Shown here: piece by piece, positions 6,181-6,998 of the stretch | How the letters are laid out: each line of letters begins with the position of its first letter | Position numbering within the stretch: position 1 is the stretch's first letter | Assembly (NCBI GenBank): GCA_030146295.1 | Contig: JASLCD010000432.1 | Location: 1 to 6,998 of the forward strand | Length of the DNA stretch: 6,998 nt | Reading direction: 5' to 3' | Source of the DNA: Chryseobacterium sp. | Lineage (GTDB): Bacteria; Bacteroidota; Bacteroidia; Flavobacteriales; Weeksellaceae | Position numbers and translations under genes: made by a program | Notes under the pieces: model-generated | What the model was told of the DNA's origin: nothing | The model's input: only the letters and a program-made list of their open reading frames with translations | Database searches by the model: none

Positions 6181-6864
6181 TTATTTATAGTGTTGAAAAA
6201 TTCCAAAATCTGAAGGTGTCCAAAGTGCTGCTTTCTGTCCTGCAGCTTTTAAAGCGTTATTTGACCAGGTGTTGCAAGTATACAGAAAGCTGTAAGTACC
6301 TTTTGCATCATAAAAAGCATCATTGTCACTATATACAGCATTGGTAGGAATCAGCATAAACTTTCCGTTCTGATCTCTGTCAAATTTATCTTCTACAAAT
6401 TTTACGAGGTTCTCATACTGGCTTCTGCTGATCATAATCATTTTACAGTCGGCCCCTTCTTTCATTGTATTATAATAAGTACAATGCATCGCAGAATCAC
6501 TTAACCAGAATGCTGCTTTTACAGCGGTTGAAAATTTCAGATCTGCCCAGGTAGGAGTATCAAGATAGAATCCTTTGTCTCCCCAGCCTATTCCGATGTA
6601 CTGATAATCTGTTTTTTTTGATTTTGTATTGGCGAAAGGAATTTTCAGGCTCCAGTCCTGCAGATCGTTTTTCACGGGCATTACGATATCTGTATGCACC
6701 CCATTGGTATAAATATAGATCGGAATTTCTTTCTTTTGGCCGTCATCTTTAGCTGAAACCGGAATATAGGGAATCAGCAATCCAAGGATTACATAAATAA
6801 CCACAATTCCCAAAATAATTCCTACGACTTTCAGGAGGTACATCAATATCGTTTTCACAGTCAT
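6181..6864 (-). CDS. Membrane-anchored DUF2459 / TIGR02117-type protein of unknown function
   Basis: This 227-residue protein has a single N-terminal hydrophobic helix (about 5-36), either an uncleaved anchor or a signal, and the rest faces the periplasm. The family signature is visible in order: NGVHTDIVMP (54-63, His57 and Asp59), YIGIGWGDKGFYLDTPTWADL (89-109), SRSQYENLVKFV (147-158), and the C-terminal YTCNTWSNNALKAAG (195-209, Cys197) with LWTPSDFGIF (214-223). The family was named from a urease-region gene in other bacteria, but its function is not known. The order of a conserved His before a conserved Cys recalls circularly permuted NlpC/P60-like cysteine peptidases or amidases; this is inference from motif order only. 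The gene heads the tight pair with the L,D-transpeptidase lipoprotein, which suggests an envelope role. The ATG at 6864 is chosen because it is the first in frame before the hydrophobic helix; a second Met at residue 8 would shorten the anchor. Confidence 0.88.
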   Translation of the reverse strand: MTVKTILMYLLKVVGIILGIVVIYVILGLLIPYIPVSAKDDGQKKEIPIYIYTNGVHTDIVMPVKNDLQDWSLKIPFANTKSKKTDYQYIGIGWGDKGFYLDTPTWADLKFSTAVKAAFWLSDSAMHCTYYNTMKEGADCKMIMISRSQYENLVKFVEDKFDRDQNGKFMLIPTNAVYSDNDAFYDAKGTYSFLYTCNTWSNNALKAAGQKAALWTPSDFGIFQHYK

Positions 6865-6905
6865 GTTTTTTAATAAAATTTAATCTTTAATTTTTAGTAA
6901 AAGTA

Positions 6906-6936
6906 TTTGTTTTAATCGAAAAAATGGCTATATTTA
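6906..6936 (+). promoter_or_regulatory. Bacteroidota-type promoter (TTTG-N19-TATATTTA) driving rightward transcription
   Basis: On the plus strand TTTG at 6906-6909 is followed after exactly 19 bases by TATATTTA at 6929-6936. That fits the TTTG / TAnnTTTG arrangement of Bacteroidota vegetative promoters with one mismatch in the last base. Transcription would start near 6943, a short distance before the ATG at 6957. Both elements and the spacing agree, making this the best promoter in the window. Confidence 0.5.
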
Positions 6937-6956
6937 GTTACGAAATATTCACAAAT

Positions 6957-6998
6957 ATGCGTAAAAATATCAAATCCCAAAAAAGATTTAAAGTAAGA
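6957..6998 (+). CDS. Start of a divergent gene, cut by the window edge; product unknown
   Basis: An ATG at 6957 opens a frame of 14 codons (MRKNIKSQKRFKVR) that runs off the window. The residues are strongly basic, and nothing in them identifies a family. An in-frame ATG at 6924 would lengthen it by 11 residues, but it lies between the -33 and -7 elements of the predicted promoter and so would not be transcribed from it. The gene would diverge from the DUF2459-type gene with about 92 bases between start codons. The call depends on the promoter match and is tentative. Confidence 0.35.
   Translation, partial: MRKNIKSQKRFKVR

Noticed and set aside
6898..6905. Minus-strand TACTTTTA as the -7 element of the DUF2459-type gene
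   Set aside because: It lacks the final G of TAnnTTTG and has no TTTG at the -33 distance, so it is not distinguishable from AT-rich background.
6924..6956. Earlier in-frame ATG at 6924 for the divergent gene
   Set aside because: It falls between the -33 and -7 elements of the predicted promoter and so upstream of the expected transcript start.
1..6998. CRISPR arrays, tRNA or rRNA genes, insertion sequences and phage genes
   Set aside because: No regularly spaced repeats, tRNA- or rRNA-like segments, or transposase or integrase motifs were seen on either strand.

Overview
The window reads as chromosomal DNA from a flavobacterium of the Bacteroidota, probably close to Chryseobacterium or its relatives. 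The support is the AT-rich sequence, the absence of Shine-Dalgarno sites before the genes, several TAnnTTTG-type promoter elements, two lipoproteins in the efflux system, and protein families typical of that group. The genus is an inference. Every complete gene lies on the minus strand, so the reading order runs from high to low coordinates.

Right part (6998 to 5038): a short divergent reading frame starts on the plus strand at 6957 and leaves the window. It is preceded by the best promoter match in the window (TTTG, 19 bases, TATATTTA). On the minus strand follow a membrane-anchored DUF2459/TIGR02117-type protein (6864-6181), a lipoprotein with a YkuD_2-type L,D-transpeptidase domain (6177-5530, only 3 bases after the previous gene), and a small SRPBCC/START-like protein (5490-5038). 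The first two form a tight envelope-related pair. The third may have its own start signal.

Middle (5037 to 4807, non-coding): this holds a REP/BIME-like element made of two GC-rich imperfect palindromes inside short outer inverted arms, then a possible -7 promoter element facing the efflux genes.

Left part (4806 to 1): an unrecognised small secreted protein rich in histidine (4806-4474) is followed by a complete periplasmic adaptor lipoprotein (4413-3325), an HAE1-type RND inner-membrane pump (3296-180), and the start of an outer-membrane factor lipoprotein that continues past base 1. The pump and outer-membrane genes overlap by 14 bases. Together they encode a tripartite drug/solute efflux system spanning both membranes. 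No TetR-, AraC- or MarR-like regulator is visible beside it.

Most of the window is ordinary for this group. The points worth a second look are the small secreted protein leading the efflux operon, an Asp-Asn pair in the pump where AcrB has Asp407-Asp408, loss of two of three residues of the adaptor's tip motif, the composite palindromic repeat, and the coupling of DUF2459 with an L,D-transpeptidase. I found no convincing previously undescribed system.
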